Shown one piece after another: positions 41,897 through 49,147 of a stretch of 52,347 nucleotides of DNA. The stretch spans positions 1 through 52,347 of the forward strand of contig CADBZI010000007.1 of NCBI GenBank assembly GCA_902799015.1, read 5' to 3'. How positions within the stretch are numbered: position 1 is the first letter of the stretch; every line of letters starts with the position of its first letter. The position numbers and the translations under genes were made by a program. This DNA comes from an uncultured Lachnospiraceae bacterium (GTDB lineage Bacteria > Bacillota > Clostridia > Lachnospirales > Lachnospiraceae). Under the pieces are notes generated by a model. That model made no database searches and had not been told where the DNA came from. It saw nothing but the letters and a program-made list of their open reading frames with translations.

Positions 41897-43467
41897 GCAA
41901 AACCGCCTTCAATTTTGATATCAGCGGAAAGGTCCCCGATCCCGAGAAGGGCTGCGGGGACCTTTCCGAATATAGAGGGAATCTTCCATCCTGTCACCAC
42001 AGTCATGCCGACTACGCAATTGTCCGCACGGAAGGATGGACAGCCGCATACCGTTCTCATATTCAATTCCAGCAGATCCAGAGATCTTGTTCTCAGCTTC
42101 GAAACGCCTGTCAGATTCAGCAGCAGCCTGAGATAATCCTCATATGCCAGACCACTGCTCCCGCCTGCAGCCACTGCGTCCGCCCTCTTCAGGTACTTCT
42201 TCATCGTCATCAGAGCGCTCAGAGGCACATGCCAGTCCGCATCCGTCTTCTGCAGCGGAATCCTCCCGCCATGCAGAAGAATGCGTGCGTCAAACAGGCT
42301 TTCCGCGTACGCCCACTCCAGCAAAAGCGTATGCTTCAGGGCTGCAATCAAAAGCGGTCTGCCGGTCCACCCCAGAATCAGGATCGCCAGTTCCGACGCC
42401 TCCTGATTGCGGGCAGGATTCATCACCAGAAATCCATAGTTGAAGCTCTCTCTCAAAAACAGCAGGCTTCGGATCGTTTTCTTCAGATTCTCCTGATCAT
42501 TGTACTTTCCTCCGATCAGATATTCCGCCTGGTACAGCAGAGCGTCCTCTCCCGGTCCGTCCTTAAAATTCCTGAAATGATCCAGCAGATATTCCCGAAA
42601 CAGCAGATCATCTATCATGCCGCCCCTGGGGGTATCCAGGCTCAGAACCCCTTTGTTTCCGCGGCGCCGGGAGTATAGCTCACTGCCGTTGATCGACTTT
42701 TGGGACAGTTTTATGCTTCCGCAGGTCAGCTCTAGGAGCTTGCCATTCTTAAGCTGGGCCATCTTCTCCCTCGGATCGTGCTTCTCCCCCTCCTTCTGCG
42801 CCTCCTCCACCGCTTTCACTGCCTCCGGATCCGTCTGCACCGTAACCGATCCGTCCTCCGCTGTTTCCTGATAGGTCGTCAGCTCTCTCTTTGCATCATT
42901 GATGCCATTCTGTTCCTCTTTGCTTTCTTTCTCCGCGCTTTTGCGGCTGCTCTCATACTCGCTCTCCTGCTGCTGAATCCCCTGCGCATCGGAGTAAGCG
43001 TCCTTCAGTTTCCCGATTGCGCCTGCCCACGCAGTTTTCGCCATGTATTCAACGGCCTGCTGATAATAGTATTCTCCTCCCCTGTCTGTGAGGAGGGCAT
43101 ACTGATCAATCCGGGCCTCTCCTGCCTTCACCTTCCACGGATCCAGCAAAATACCCGGCAGCCTTCCGGCGACAGAATCGGCAGGCTTCTGATTCTCCTC
43201 CATATAGCCGCTCAGCTTCCCGACCATCTGCTCCTTGGAAATCAGCTCCCCGCCATAGGCAGCGTCAACCGCAAACACGCCATAGTCCTCCAGCAAAATA
43301 TTGTCATACTCAGAAAAGACCGACCACAGGCCAAGAGACACCTCATTCCTGCACTGCGCCCGAGCGCCTGAAAACCGCACCGCCTCCAGAACTGTAAAGC
43401 CAAACGCGATAAACACGACACTCAGCAGGCAGAAAAAAACAGTAATGACAGCTCGTTGTCTCTTCAT
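41887..43467 (-). CDS. DUF5702-like membrane-anchored protein, possibly Tad/Flp pilus-associated
   Basis: A 526-residue protein. It begins with a short basic stretch and one hydrophobic segment (AVITVFFCLLSVVFIAFGFT), as in TadE/pilin-like proteins. The central part is a long charged coiled-coil region (YESSRKSAEKESKEEQN and following). The C-terminal region has YLIGGKYNDQENLKKTIRSL and LNLTGVSKLRTRSLDLLELN, a pattern I associate with DUF5702 proteins found near Tad pilus genes. No pilus gene is seen here. It is probably anchored in the membrane with the bulk outside. ATG 43467 has GGGAG upstream. Confidence 0.72.
   Translation of the reverse strand: MKRQRAVITVFFCLLSVVFIAFGFTVLEAVRFSGARAQCRNEVSLGLWSVFSEYDNILLEDYGVFAVDAAYGGELISKEQMVGKLSGYMEENQKPADSVAGRLPGILLDPWKVKAGEARIDQYALLTDRGGEYYYQQAVEYMAKTAWAGAIGKLKDAYSDAQGIQQQESEYESSRKSAEKESKEEQNGINDAKRELTTYQETAEDGSVTVQTDPEAVKAVEEAQKEGEKHDPREKMAQLKNGKLLELTCGSIKLSQKSINGSELYSRRRGNKGVLSLDTPRGGMIDDLLFREYLLDHFRNFKDGPGEDALLYQAEYLIGGKYNDQENLKKTIRSLLFLRESFNYGFLVMNPARNQEASELAILILGWTGRPLLIAALKHTLLLEWAYAESLFDARILLHGGRIPLQKTDADWHVPLSALMTMKKYLKRADAVAAGGSSGLAYEDYLRLLLNLTGVSKLRTRSLDLLELNMRTVCGCPSFRADNCVVGMTVVTGWKIPSIFGKVPAALLGIGDLSADIKIEGGFAYR
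41926..41967 (+). terminator. Terminator-like hairpin inside the convergent gene's 3' end
   Basis: GGAAAGGTCCCC (41926-41937) and GGGGACCTTTCC (41956-41967) form a perfect 12-bp stem. It lies 30 bases after the radical-SAM stop codon but within the last codons of the opposite-strand DUF5702-like gene. It probably ends the radical-SAM transcript although it has no long T tract. Confidence 0.55.
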
Positions 43468-43603
43468 GCAATCTCCCTTCAAACCGGATCAGATGGATCC
43501 GCAATGCCATCAATACAGTCTTTATAGCACACCTTTTCCCGCTTCTTTCCGCAATTGAAAAGCTGCCGTTTATTTTTGGCGAAGTGCACATGGGCATGAG
43601 AAA

Positions 43604-43625
43604 AGCCGGGGCGATATCCCCGGCT
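43604..43625 (-). terminator. Terminator of the WYL/MATE operon
   Basis: AGCCGGGG (43604-43611) and CCCCGGCT (43618-43625) form a perfect 8-bp stem. On the minus strand it is followed by TTTTCTC; it lies about 130 bases beyond the MATE stop codon. On the plus strand the 3' flank is also T-rich. Confidence 0.7.
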
Positions 43626-43756
43626 GATTTGTTATTTTATTTTTCTATGTCACATATTTTCCATCTGCACGGCTGCCATGCGATTGCCGTGTCAGTGCCC
43701 GGTTCAACCAGTTCCTTTTCCTCCGCCGCTTGCCGCGTCCGGAGCGTTTCTCTTCT

Positions 43757-45130
43757 TCAGAGCGGAACCACTACCTGGCGGTAGACTCTCCGGAAGAACA
43801 AGACCGAGATCAAGGCGGAAAACAGCTCTGCAATCAGAAAACACCACCACACCTGATTCACGTCCCCGGTGATTCTTGACAGAATCCACGCGGCAGGAAT
43901 CAGTACAACCAGCTGCCTGCACAATGAAATGATCAGCGAATAGTAGCTTCTGGAAAAGGCCTGAAACACGGAACCAAGAATAATTCCCGCCGCTGCCAGC
44001 GGAAAATGCAGTCCGATCTTCCGCAATGCAACCACACCCATTTCCATCATATTCTCTGAGGCATTGAACAGTCCCAGCAGCTGCCGGGGGAAAAACTCAA
44101 AGCACAGTGTCCCGGCACACAGCACGCCAAGCGCCAGCACGAAGGAAAACTTCAGTGCCTCATCGATCCGATCCTTCCGCCTCGCGCCAAGATTAAAGGC
44201 CAGTACCGGAATCAATCCGTTGTTCAGGCCAAAGACCGGCAGGAAGAAGAAGCTCTGGAGCTTGAAATACACGCCAAATACTGCTGCTGCGGTCTCCGAG
44301 AACCCTACCAGAATCTGATTCATCAGATAGCTCATCACGGATCCGATGGACATCATCAGAATCGAGGGAACTCCGACAAAGTAGATCCTTTTGATGACCG
44401 CCATGCGCGGATGAAATATCCCCCGCAGACTCAGGTGCAGTTCCCGGTTTTTCTTCTGATTCAGAAACAGTCCCAGCACAGCGGCAATGCTCTGGCCCAT
44501 CACGGTTGCATAGGCCGCGCCGGCCACACCCAGTTTCGGAAAACCAATCAGGCCGAATATCATGATCGGATCCAGGATAATATTGATGACTGCGCCGGTA
44601 ATCTGGGAGATCATGGAATACACGGTCTGTCCCGTAGACTGCAGAAGCCGTTCGAAGGTCATCTGAAACAGCAGTCCGAATGACAGGCTGCATACAATGG
44701 TCAGGTATGTGGTACCGTAACCAATGATTGTCTCGTTGTGTGTCTGCGCACGGAAAAATGGTCCTGAGGCAAACAATCCGACAAAGACAAAGGCCAGCGC
44801 GGAAAACGCCATCAGAAGAAGGCCGTTGTTTGCCGCCTCATCCGCACGATCGAACCGTTTCTCCCCGAGCGATCTCGACAGGAGTGCATTGATTCCGACT
44901 CCGGTTCCCGATCCCACCGCGATCATCATGCTCTGCAGCGGAAATGCCAGAGATACGGCCGTCAATGCCTGCTCATTGATCTGTGACACAAAGATACTGT
45001 CAACAATGTTGTACAATGCCTGAACGAGCATGGATACCATCATTGGCAGTGACATGGATATGATCAGTTTCTTTACAGGCATTACGCCCATTTTATTTTC
45101 CTGTACCTGCGGCAAAAAAAATTCCTCCAT
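43757..45130 (-). CDS. MATE-family efflux transporter
   Basis: A 457-residue transporter with 12 predicted membrane segments in two related halves. Family features: PMMVSMLVQALYNIVDSIFV at the start of helix one, GTGVGINALLSRSLGE, and in the second half GLNNGLIPVLAFNLGARR. MATE proteins export drugs or cationic metabolites using a Na+ or H+ gradient. The ATG at 45130 has no clear ribosome site; a TTG six codons later lies 8 bases after GGAGG and an ATG 13 codons later is also possible. Downstream of a WYL regulator and a 79-residue protein in one operon, so efflux is likely under that regulator's control. Confidence 0.92.
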   Translation of the reverse strand: MEEFFLPQVQENKMGVMPVKKLIISMSLPMMVSMLVQALYNIVDSIFVSQINEQALTAVSLAFPLQSMMIAVGSGTGVGINALLSRSLGEKRFDRADEAANNGLLLMAFSALAFVFVGLFASGPFFRAQTHNETIIGYGTTYLTIVCSLSFGLLFQMTFERLLQSTGQTVYSMISQITGAVINIILDPIMIFGLIGFPKLGVAGAAYATVMGQSIAAVLGLFLNQKKNRELHLSLRGIFHPRMAVIKRIYFVGVPSILMMSIGSVMSYLMNQILVGFSETAAAVFGVYFKLQSFFFLPVFGLNNGLIPVLAFNLGARRKDRIDEALKFSFVLALGVLCAGTLCFEFFPRQLLGLFNASENMMEMGVVALRKIGLHFPLAAAGIILGSVFQAFSRSYYSLIISLCRQLVVLIPAAWILSRITGDVNQVWWCFLIAELFSALISVLFFRRVYRQVVVPL

Positions 45131-45177
45131 TACAGCGCGCTGCCGCGTCTGTCTTCAATGCCTTAACGCCTGCCTGG

Positions 45178-45417
45178 TCAATTGGATCCGACTTGTTTTA
45201 CGATCATCTGGATCGTCTCAACATCCTGCCTGGTCACGCGGATGTTGGTCACCTGCTCACTTCCGTCAGGGAGTGTCACCTTCATTTCAAGAACCGAACC
45301 CTCCGGCAGTCCTTCCTCTTTTATCTTATGGAAAAACTGACGTACCCTCGGATGCTCCTGATTGAATACCTTCAGCCTGTCCTTCATCTTGAGCAGCGCC
45401 ATTGGATTTAATGCCAT
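45178..45417 (-). CDS. Conserved small hypothetical protein
   Basis: A 79-residue cytoplasmic protein with strong start evidence (AAGGAGG 8 bases before ATG 45417). It begins MALNPMALLKMKDRLKVFNQ, followed by PEGSVLEMKVTLPDGSEQVT and DVETIQMIVKQV. The N-terminal amphipathic helix and C-terminal beta/alpha part look like a small folded protein. I recall similar small proteins in other Clostridia but no function. It lies between the WYL regulator (29 bases) and the MATE gene (47 bases), in the same transcription unit. Confidence 0.75.
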   Translation of the reverse strand: MALNPMALLKMKDRLKVFNQEHPRVRQFFHKIKEEGLPEGSVLEMKVTLPDGSEQVTNIRVTRQDVETIQMIVKQVGSN

Positions 45418-45446
45418 CTTTTTATCCTCCTTATATCTGCGGTTTC

Positions 45447-46436
45447 TCAGTCCTGCATCCCGTTCAGAATCTCCTCCAGATAAGCTCTGTACTGATCCCT
45501 CACCTGAGGCGGTCCGACCAGACGAAGCCCCGGTCCGATGGCTGCCAGCCATCCAAAGAACTGCTTGCTGACCGTAACGGTCATCGTTGCGGAGAAGGTT
45601 TCCTCATCCAGCGGCCTCATAAAAATATCGGTTCCGAAACGGTCCAGGAGCACACCCGCCAGCTCCTTTTTTCCCTGCAGATGCACCTTCCTGTCAACCC
45701 CGCTGAACATCCCGAAGGTTTTCCGGGAAAAGTCCGCAAGATCGATCTTCTGCGCAAGGGCCTGCTCGCTGCGCAGATCCTCCTGGATCACCAGGTCTCT
45801 CATCTTATCAACCCGGTAATGCCGGATCATCTTCCTGCGCTCATCATACGCAATCAGATAATAATTCTCATCATCCCATACCAGGTGCAGCGGGCTTACA
45901 TTATAATACGCACCGTCATGCCGCGCCACTGTCGTCTTTCGCATGGTCCATTCGACATACTGATACGTAATCTGGTGGTTCTGGAAGATCGCGCTGTGAA
46001 TCCGGTCAACGTTGTAATAGATGGTCTCGTTCAAAGTTTTGGAACGGTTATATACCGTGACCTGACTGCTCAGCTGTTTCGCTTCATCCCGGCTGCACAA
46101 CGACTCCAGCTTTCGGATCAGCTGTGCGGACTTTTTCTGTGTGATAAACTTTGAGGACTGCACGGCATCCACCAAAAGCTTCAGTTCCGCCAGTTCAAAC
46201 TGTCTTGACCCGACATAATAACCGGACGGCAAAGACTCGCGGCGGACAATATCCACTCCCGCATCCTCGATCTTCCGGAGCTCCGAGTAGATCGTGGACC
46301 GGTTGACGCTGATCTGGTATTCACTCTCAAGAACCTTCACCAGAGCAGCAGCACTCAATGGATGTTCCTCATCCGTCCGCTTCATGAGAATCTCCAGCAG
46401 ATAAAATGATTTCAGAGAAGGATCCCCGTACTTCAT
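45447..46436 (-). CDS. WYL-domain transcriptional regulator
   Basis: A 329-residue protein. Residues 1-65 form a DeoR-like winged HTH (LLEILMKRTDEEHPLSAAAL, then VNRSTIYSELRKIEDAGVDI). The middle holds a WYL domain (VEWTMRKTTVARHDGAYYNV, PLHLVWDDENYYLIAYDERR, IRHYRVDKM) and the C-terminal WCX region follows. WYL proteins sense nucleotides or other ligands and regulate defence, repair or efflux genes. First gene of an operon with a small protein and a MATE exporter. AACGAGGCG precedes the ATG. Confidence 0.9.
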   Translation of the reverse strand: MKYGDPSLKSFYLLEILMKRTDEEHPLSAAALVKVLESEYQISVNRSTIYSELRKIEDAGVDIVRRESLPSGYYVGSRQFELAELKLLVDAVQSSKFITQKKSAQLIRKLESLCSRDEAKQLSSQVTVYNRSKTLNETIYYNVDRIHSAIFQNHQITYQYVEWTMRKTTVARHDGAYYNVSPLHLVWDDENYYLIAYDERRKMIRHYRVDKMRDLVIQEDLRSEQALAQKIDLADFSRKTFGMFSGVDRKVHLQGKKELAGVLLDRFGTDIFMRPLDEETFSATMTVTVSKQFFGWLAAIGPGLRLVGPPQVRDQYRAYLEEILNGMQD

Positions 46437-46468
46437 CGCCTCGTTCCTCTTGCATATACTGTTTTTGT

Positions 46469-46496
46469 ATTATAACCTCTTTTCGACTGAAAGCAA
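46469..46496 (-). promoter_or_regulatory. Promoter of the WYL/MATE operon
   Basis: On the minus strand TTGCTT (46496-46491) and TATAAT (46474-46469) are 16 bases apart, just upstream of the WYL gene. A start site at about 46462 would give a short leader. Confidence 0.6.
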
Positions 46497-46518
46497 CCTT
46501 TTCTGTCCGAATGGCATC

Positions 46519-47001
46519 TCAGGGTCTGTCGGAAAGCAATGCCGCAAGAAGTCCCTCGCAGCCTTCCGTCACATCCCTGTAGGTCGTCTCAAAATCTCCC
46601 GTATACCAGGGATCTGCCACAGAGCGCGGACGGTCGGTGTAATCCATCAGAAGGGAGAACTTCCCGTCCGGGTCCCCGCCCAGCATCCGATGCATCGAGC
46701 GCATATTTTCCCCGTCCATCCCGATGAGATAATCATAATTCTGATAATCTGCTTTCGTCAGCCGCTGCGCTTCCTTCCCGGCGCAGGAAATCCCGTGCCG
46801 CGCCAGAATTCTCTGTGCCGGCGGATAGACCGGATTCCCCCGGCCGCCCCAGATTTCCTCTGACGAAGTCGCCCGGGATTCGATGTGAAACGCATCTGCG
46901 ATTCCTCTTCTGCGAACCATATCTTTCAGAATAAACTCAGCCATAGGACTACGGCAAATATTGCCGTGGCAGACGAACAGGATTTTTATCTTATCTCTCA
47001 T
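46519..47001 (-). CDS. Low-molecular-weight protein-tyrosine phosphatase
   Basis: A 160-residue cytoplasmic enzyme of normal length. The P-loop is FVCHGNICRSPMAEF (nucleophile Cys, Arg), and the general acid Asp lies in VADPWYTGDFE. It dephosphorylates tyrosine on proteins such as kinases of capsule or exopolysaccharide systems, or small molecules. It is the last chromosomal gene before the mobile element and is separated from the WYL gene by only about 80 bases, but that gene has its own promoter. Confidence 0.93.
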   Translation of the reverse strand: MRDKIKILFVCHGNICRSPMAEFILKDMVRRRGIADAFHIESRATSSEEIWGGRGNPVYPPAQRILARHGISCAGKEAQRLTKADYQNYDYLIGMDGENMRSMHRMLGGDPDGKFSLLMDYTDRPRSVADPWYTGDFETTYRDVTEGCEGLLAALLSDRP

Positions 47002-47120
47002 AACCTCTCAAAGTGGCTCAAAGCCTTGTATTTAGGGCATTCCCGGCATCCTTCATTCTGCCGGCGATTGCCCGGAAGTTCTCAAATCGGCTTAAATTCT
47101 GCTATATTTTGTTGTTGAAA

Positions 47121-47173
47121 TGCTATAAAATACCCCGATTTTATAGCAGACAAATTCATTTTATAGCAGACAA
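47121..47173. repeat. Arm-type repeats next to the integrase gene
   Basis: ATTTTATAGCAGACAA occurs twice, at 47138-47153 and 47158-47173, 20 bp apart. The inverted copy TGCTATAAAAT lies at 47121-47131, and a degenerate one (TGCTATATTTT) near 47099. Tn916-type integrases bind repeated arm sites near the element ends through their N-terminal domain, so these are probably such sites. The element's left end should lie at or just left of them. Confidence 0.65.
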
Positions 47174-47235
47174 TTTTTCAGGCAAATTTTGAGAATTTGT
47201 ATTGTTCCCGGAACTGATTCAACGGAATGATTCTT

Positions 47236-48444
47236 TCACACTTTTTCCATCCTTTCAAGCTCCTTCTTTGCATCATCACAGCGTGCATGCGTATAGTATC
47301 CAAGTGTGAGTGAAATATCCGAATGCCCCATCAGATACTGCAGGATCTTCGGATTCATTCCGCTGAGTGCCTGTCTTGTACAGTAGGTATGCCTGAGTAC
47401 ATGCGGTGTAATCTTCGGAAGCGGCTCCTTATAGTGTGCATTGTACTTCTCCCGGATATGCTGAAGTCTGTGTTCCCAGTGCATGGCCACGGTCGGTCTG
47501 CAGTCCTTGTCCAGGTTAATGAACCCTCTGTAGCCGTCAATGACAGGTTCCTTCTCCGGTTTCGGCCTGGCTTCCATCAGCCGCTTGAAAGCATCACAGG
47601 CCTCATCAGAAATCGGAATCGTCCTGTTGCCGGCCTTTGTCTTGGCATTCGGTTCACAATACACATTTGTGCCGACACGCATCAGCTGATGATCGATGCG
47701 GACCTCCTTCTTATCCAGATCAACATCCTTGAATGTCAGTCCGCAGAATTCAGAGACACGCATACCGGTATGGAGAAGAATAAAGAAAGCGTCATAGTAC
47801 ATAGAATAATGCTTGTCTTCTTTGATAAACTCCATCAGCTTTCGCTCTGTGTCCTCATCAATCGCTTCGCGCCTGACAGCATCATTGTCGATCGCATCCT
47901 TCAGGGAAAATTCACTGAACGGATTTTGATCTACCCAGCCATTGAAGACAGCTTCCTTGAATGCTCCTCGAAGTACTCCGCGTATTGTGTGAATAGAGCT
48001 GTAAGAAAACCCCTTCCTGCTCTGAAGGCTCTCCAACCATTTCCTTGCTTCCATCGCAGTAACAGAATCAATCCGCCGCTCACCAAACGGGTCCTTCTCC
48101 AACTGATTGCAGACTGTTTTATATCCCTGGCGGGTAGTAGCACGAATCCCTTTTCTGTTTCCGGAATACATCAGCACCAATCCATAGACCGTTTGATTAC
48201 TCTCCTGTGATTTTTTGCCGTCATTCAGCAGCTGTCCACGGCGAAGAAAATCTTCCTGATCTCTGAGCGCATCACAGTCCCTCCTCCCCTGAGGAAGTCT
48301 GTCCGTGGAAACAAGTTTCCATGAATAAATCGCCTTCCGTTTTCCTTTTGCTGTCGTGTAAAAGAATTTATATCGTCCATTCGGCTCCTGGACTTCACCG
48401 TCTCTCAGGATTCTGCCTCTATGGTCCCTCCTCTTCTCGCTCAT
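47236..48444 (-). CDS. int: Tyrosine integrase of the Tn916 family
   Basis: A 402-residue integrase. The N-terminal arm-binding domain (KRRDHRGRILRDGEVQ, then GRYKFFYTTAKGKRKAIYSW) is the type found in Tn916 Int. The core-binding helical domain covers about 80-190. The catalytic domain shows the first Arg in LLHTGMRVSEFCGL, HVLRHTYCTR (His-x-x-Arg) and GHSDISLTLGYYTHA with the second His and the nucleophile Tyr. It inserts and excises the element by site-specific recombination. ATG 48444 has AAAGGAGG upstream. Arm-type repeats lie just downstream and the excisionase gene upstream, the standard order. Confidence 0.95.
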   Translation of the reverse strand: MSEKRRDHRGRILRDGEVQEPNGRYKFFYTTAKGKRKAIYSWKLVSTDRLPQGRRDCDALRDQEDFLRRGQLLNDGKKSQESNQTVYGLVLMYSGNRKGIRATTRQGYKTVCNQLEKDPFGERRIDSVTAMEARKWLESLQSRKGFSYSSIHTIRGVLRGAFKEAVFNGWVDQNPFSEFSLKDAIDNDAVRREAIDEDTERKLMEFIKEDKHYSMYYDAFFILLHTGMRVSEFCGLTFKDVDLDKKEVRIDHQLMRVGTNVYCEPNAKTKAGNRTIPISDEACDAFKRLMEARPKPEKEPVIDGYRGFINLDKDCRPTVAMHWEHRLQHIREKYNAHYKEPLPKITPHVLRHTYCTRQALSGMNPKILQYLMGHSDISLTLGYYTHARCDDAKKELERMEKV

Positions 48445-48483
48445 GTGTCCTCCTTTCTGAAACGAAAAAAGAGGGAATAACAC

Positions 48484-48502
48484 GGTATACTAATAATATA
48501 CC
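48484..48502. repeat. Small inverted repeat upstream of the integrase gene
   Basis: GGTATA (48484-48489) and TATACC (48497-48502) flank a 7-base AT-rich spacer between the xis and int genes. It may be an excisionase-binding or promoter-regulating site. Function is uncertain. Confidence 0.4.
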
Positions 48503-48543
48503 ATATTACTTCCTCGCAGCATATTACTTTCAGTTCTGGCAGA

Positions 48544-48753
48544 TCAGATTGTTTCTGCCCCATCGAGATATTTTTCGAATTTTTCTTTTTTGATCAACGT
48601 CCTGGATCCGTTCAGCAGAGCCCAATTCGGGAGCCTGTCCCCATATTCGCGAAGCATCGTCCGTAATTTGCTCTCCCCAATCCCAAAGTACTGTGAAGCC
48701 TGCTGCACGGTCATCAGATACTTTTCTGAAACCGGTACTGTATCTCTTCGCAT
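48544..48753 (-). CDS. xis: Excisionase of the Tn916 Xis type
   Basis: A 69-residue winged-helix protein: MTVQQASQYFGIGESKLRTM is the HTH, and NWALLNGSRTLIKKEKFEKY the wing and following helix, as in Tn916 Xis. It bends DNA at the element ends and steers the integrase towards excision. GGAGGGTG precedes ATG 48753; a GTG two codons earlier overlaps that ribosome site. It lies about 100 bases upstream of int. Confidence 0.92.
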   Translation of the reverse strand: MRRDTVPVSEKYLMTVQQASQYFGIGESKLRTMLREYGDRLPNWALLNGSRTLIKKEKFEKYLDGAETI

Positions 48754-48811
48754 ATTCACCCTCCAACTTCCCTGCAGCGTTCACGGTCTGCTTCGGCCGC
48801 ATCACTTCTTT

Positions 48812-48961
48812 TCAGAGCAGACATTTCTGTATGATAACCGCCCGGAAGCTCTGTTTGCAGTCACGGGTGCAGCCCCGGCATAGGTCGTTGTAAGTGATAC
48901 GGTTGCGGTGGTTGAGGAAGAAAGACCATTCCAGCCGCCGCTTCTTGCTCATTCTCGGCAA
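48812..48961 (-). CDS. Conserved small mobile-element protein, C-terminally truncated
   Basis: A 49-codon frame starting at a TTG (48961) with GGAG 7 bases upstream; an ATG lies three codons later. It reads MSKKRRLEWSFFLNHRNR, then YNDLCRGCTRDCKQSFRAV, which I recognise as a small cysteine-containing protein found on many Firmicutes integrative elements. Full-length relatives carry about 15-30 further residues. Here the frame ends abruptly after IIQKCLL, in DNA leading to xis. A deletion between this gene and the xis/int module is likely. Function unknown; the C-x2-C pattern suggests metal binding. Confidence 0.65.
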   Translation of the reverse strand: MPRMSKKRRLEWSFFLNHRNRITYNDLCRGCTRDCKQSFRAVIIQKCLL

Positions 48962-49147
48962 TGGTAAGCTCCTTTCTGCCGTTCCTATCGGTGTAGCGGG
49001 ATAGGGGGCATTTTCTGTATGTTCTCGGTATCATTTTCGGGCTTTTTCTGCCCTGTAAGCCCCGTTTGGAAGTCGGGGAGTATTGCGGTAAGGGTTCATA
49101 TCATACCTGTATTTTTGTAGGGTTTCGGTATCATTTCGGGGCGGTCT
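48962..49147. other. Spacer between the small element protein and the relaxase gene
   Basis: No gene was found in these 186 bases. Two near-copies of CGGTATCATTTCGGG occur about 100 bases apart, and GGGGC/GCCCC pairs suggest a hairpin near 49070. This may hold the relaxase transcript end. Confidence 0.35.
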
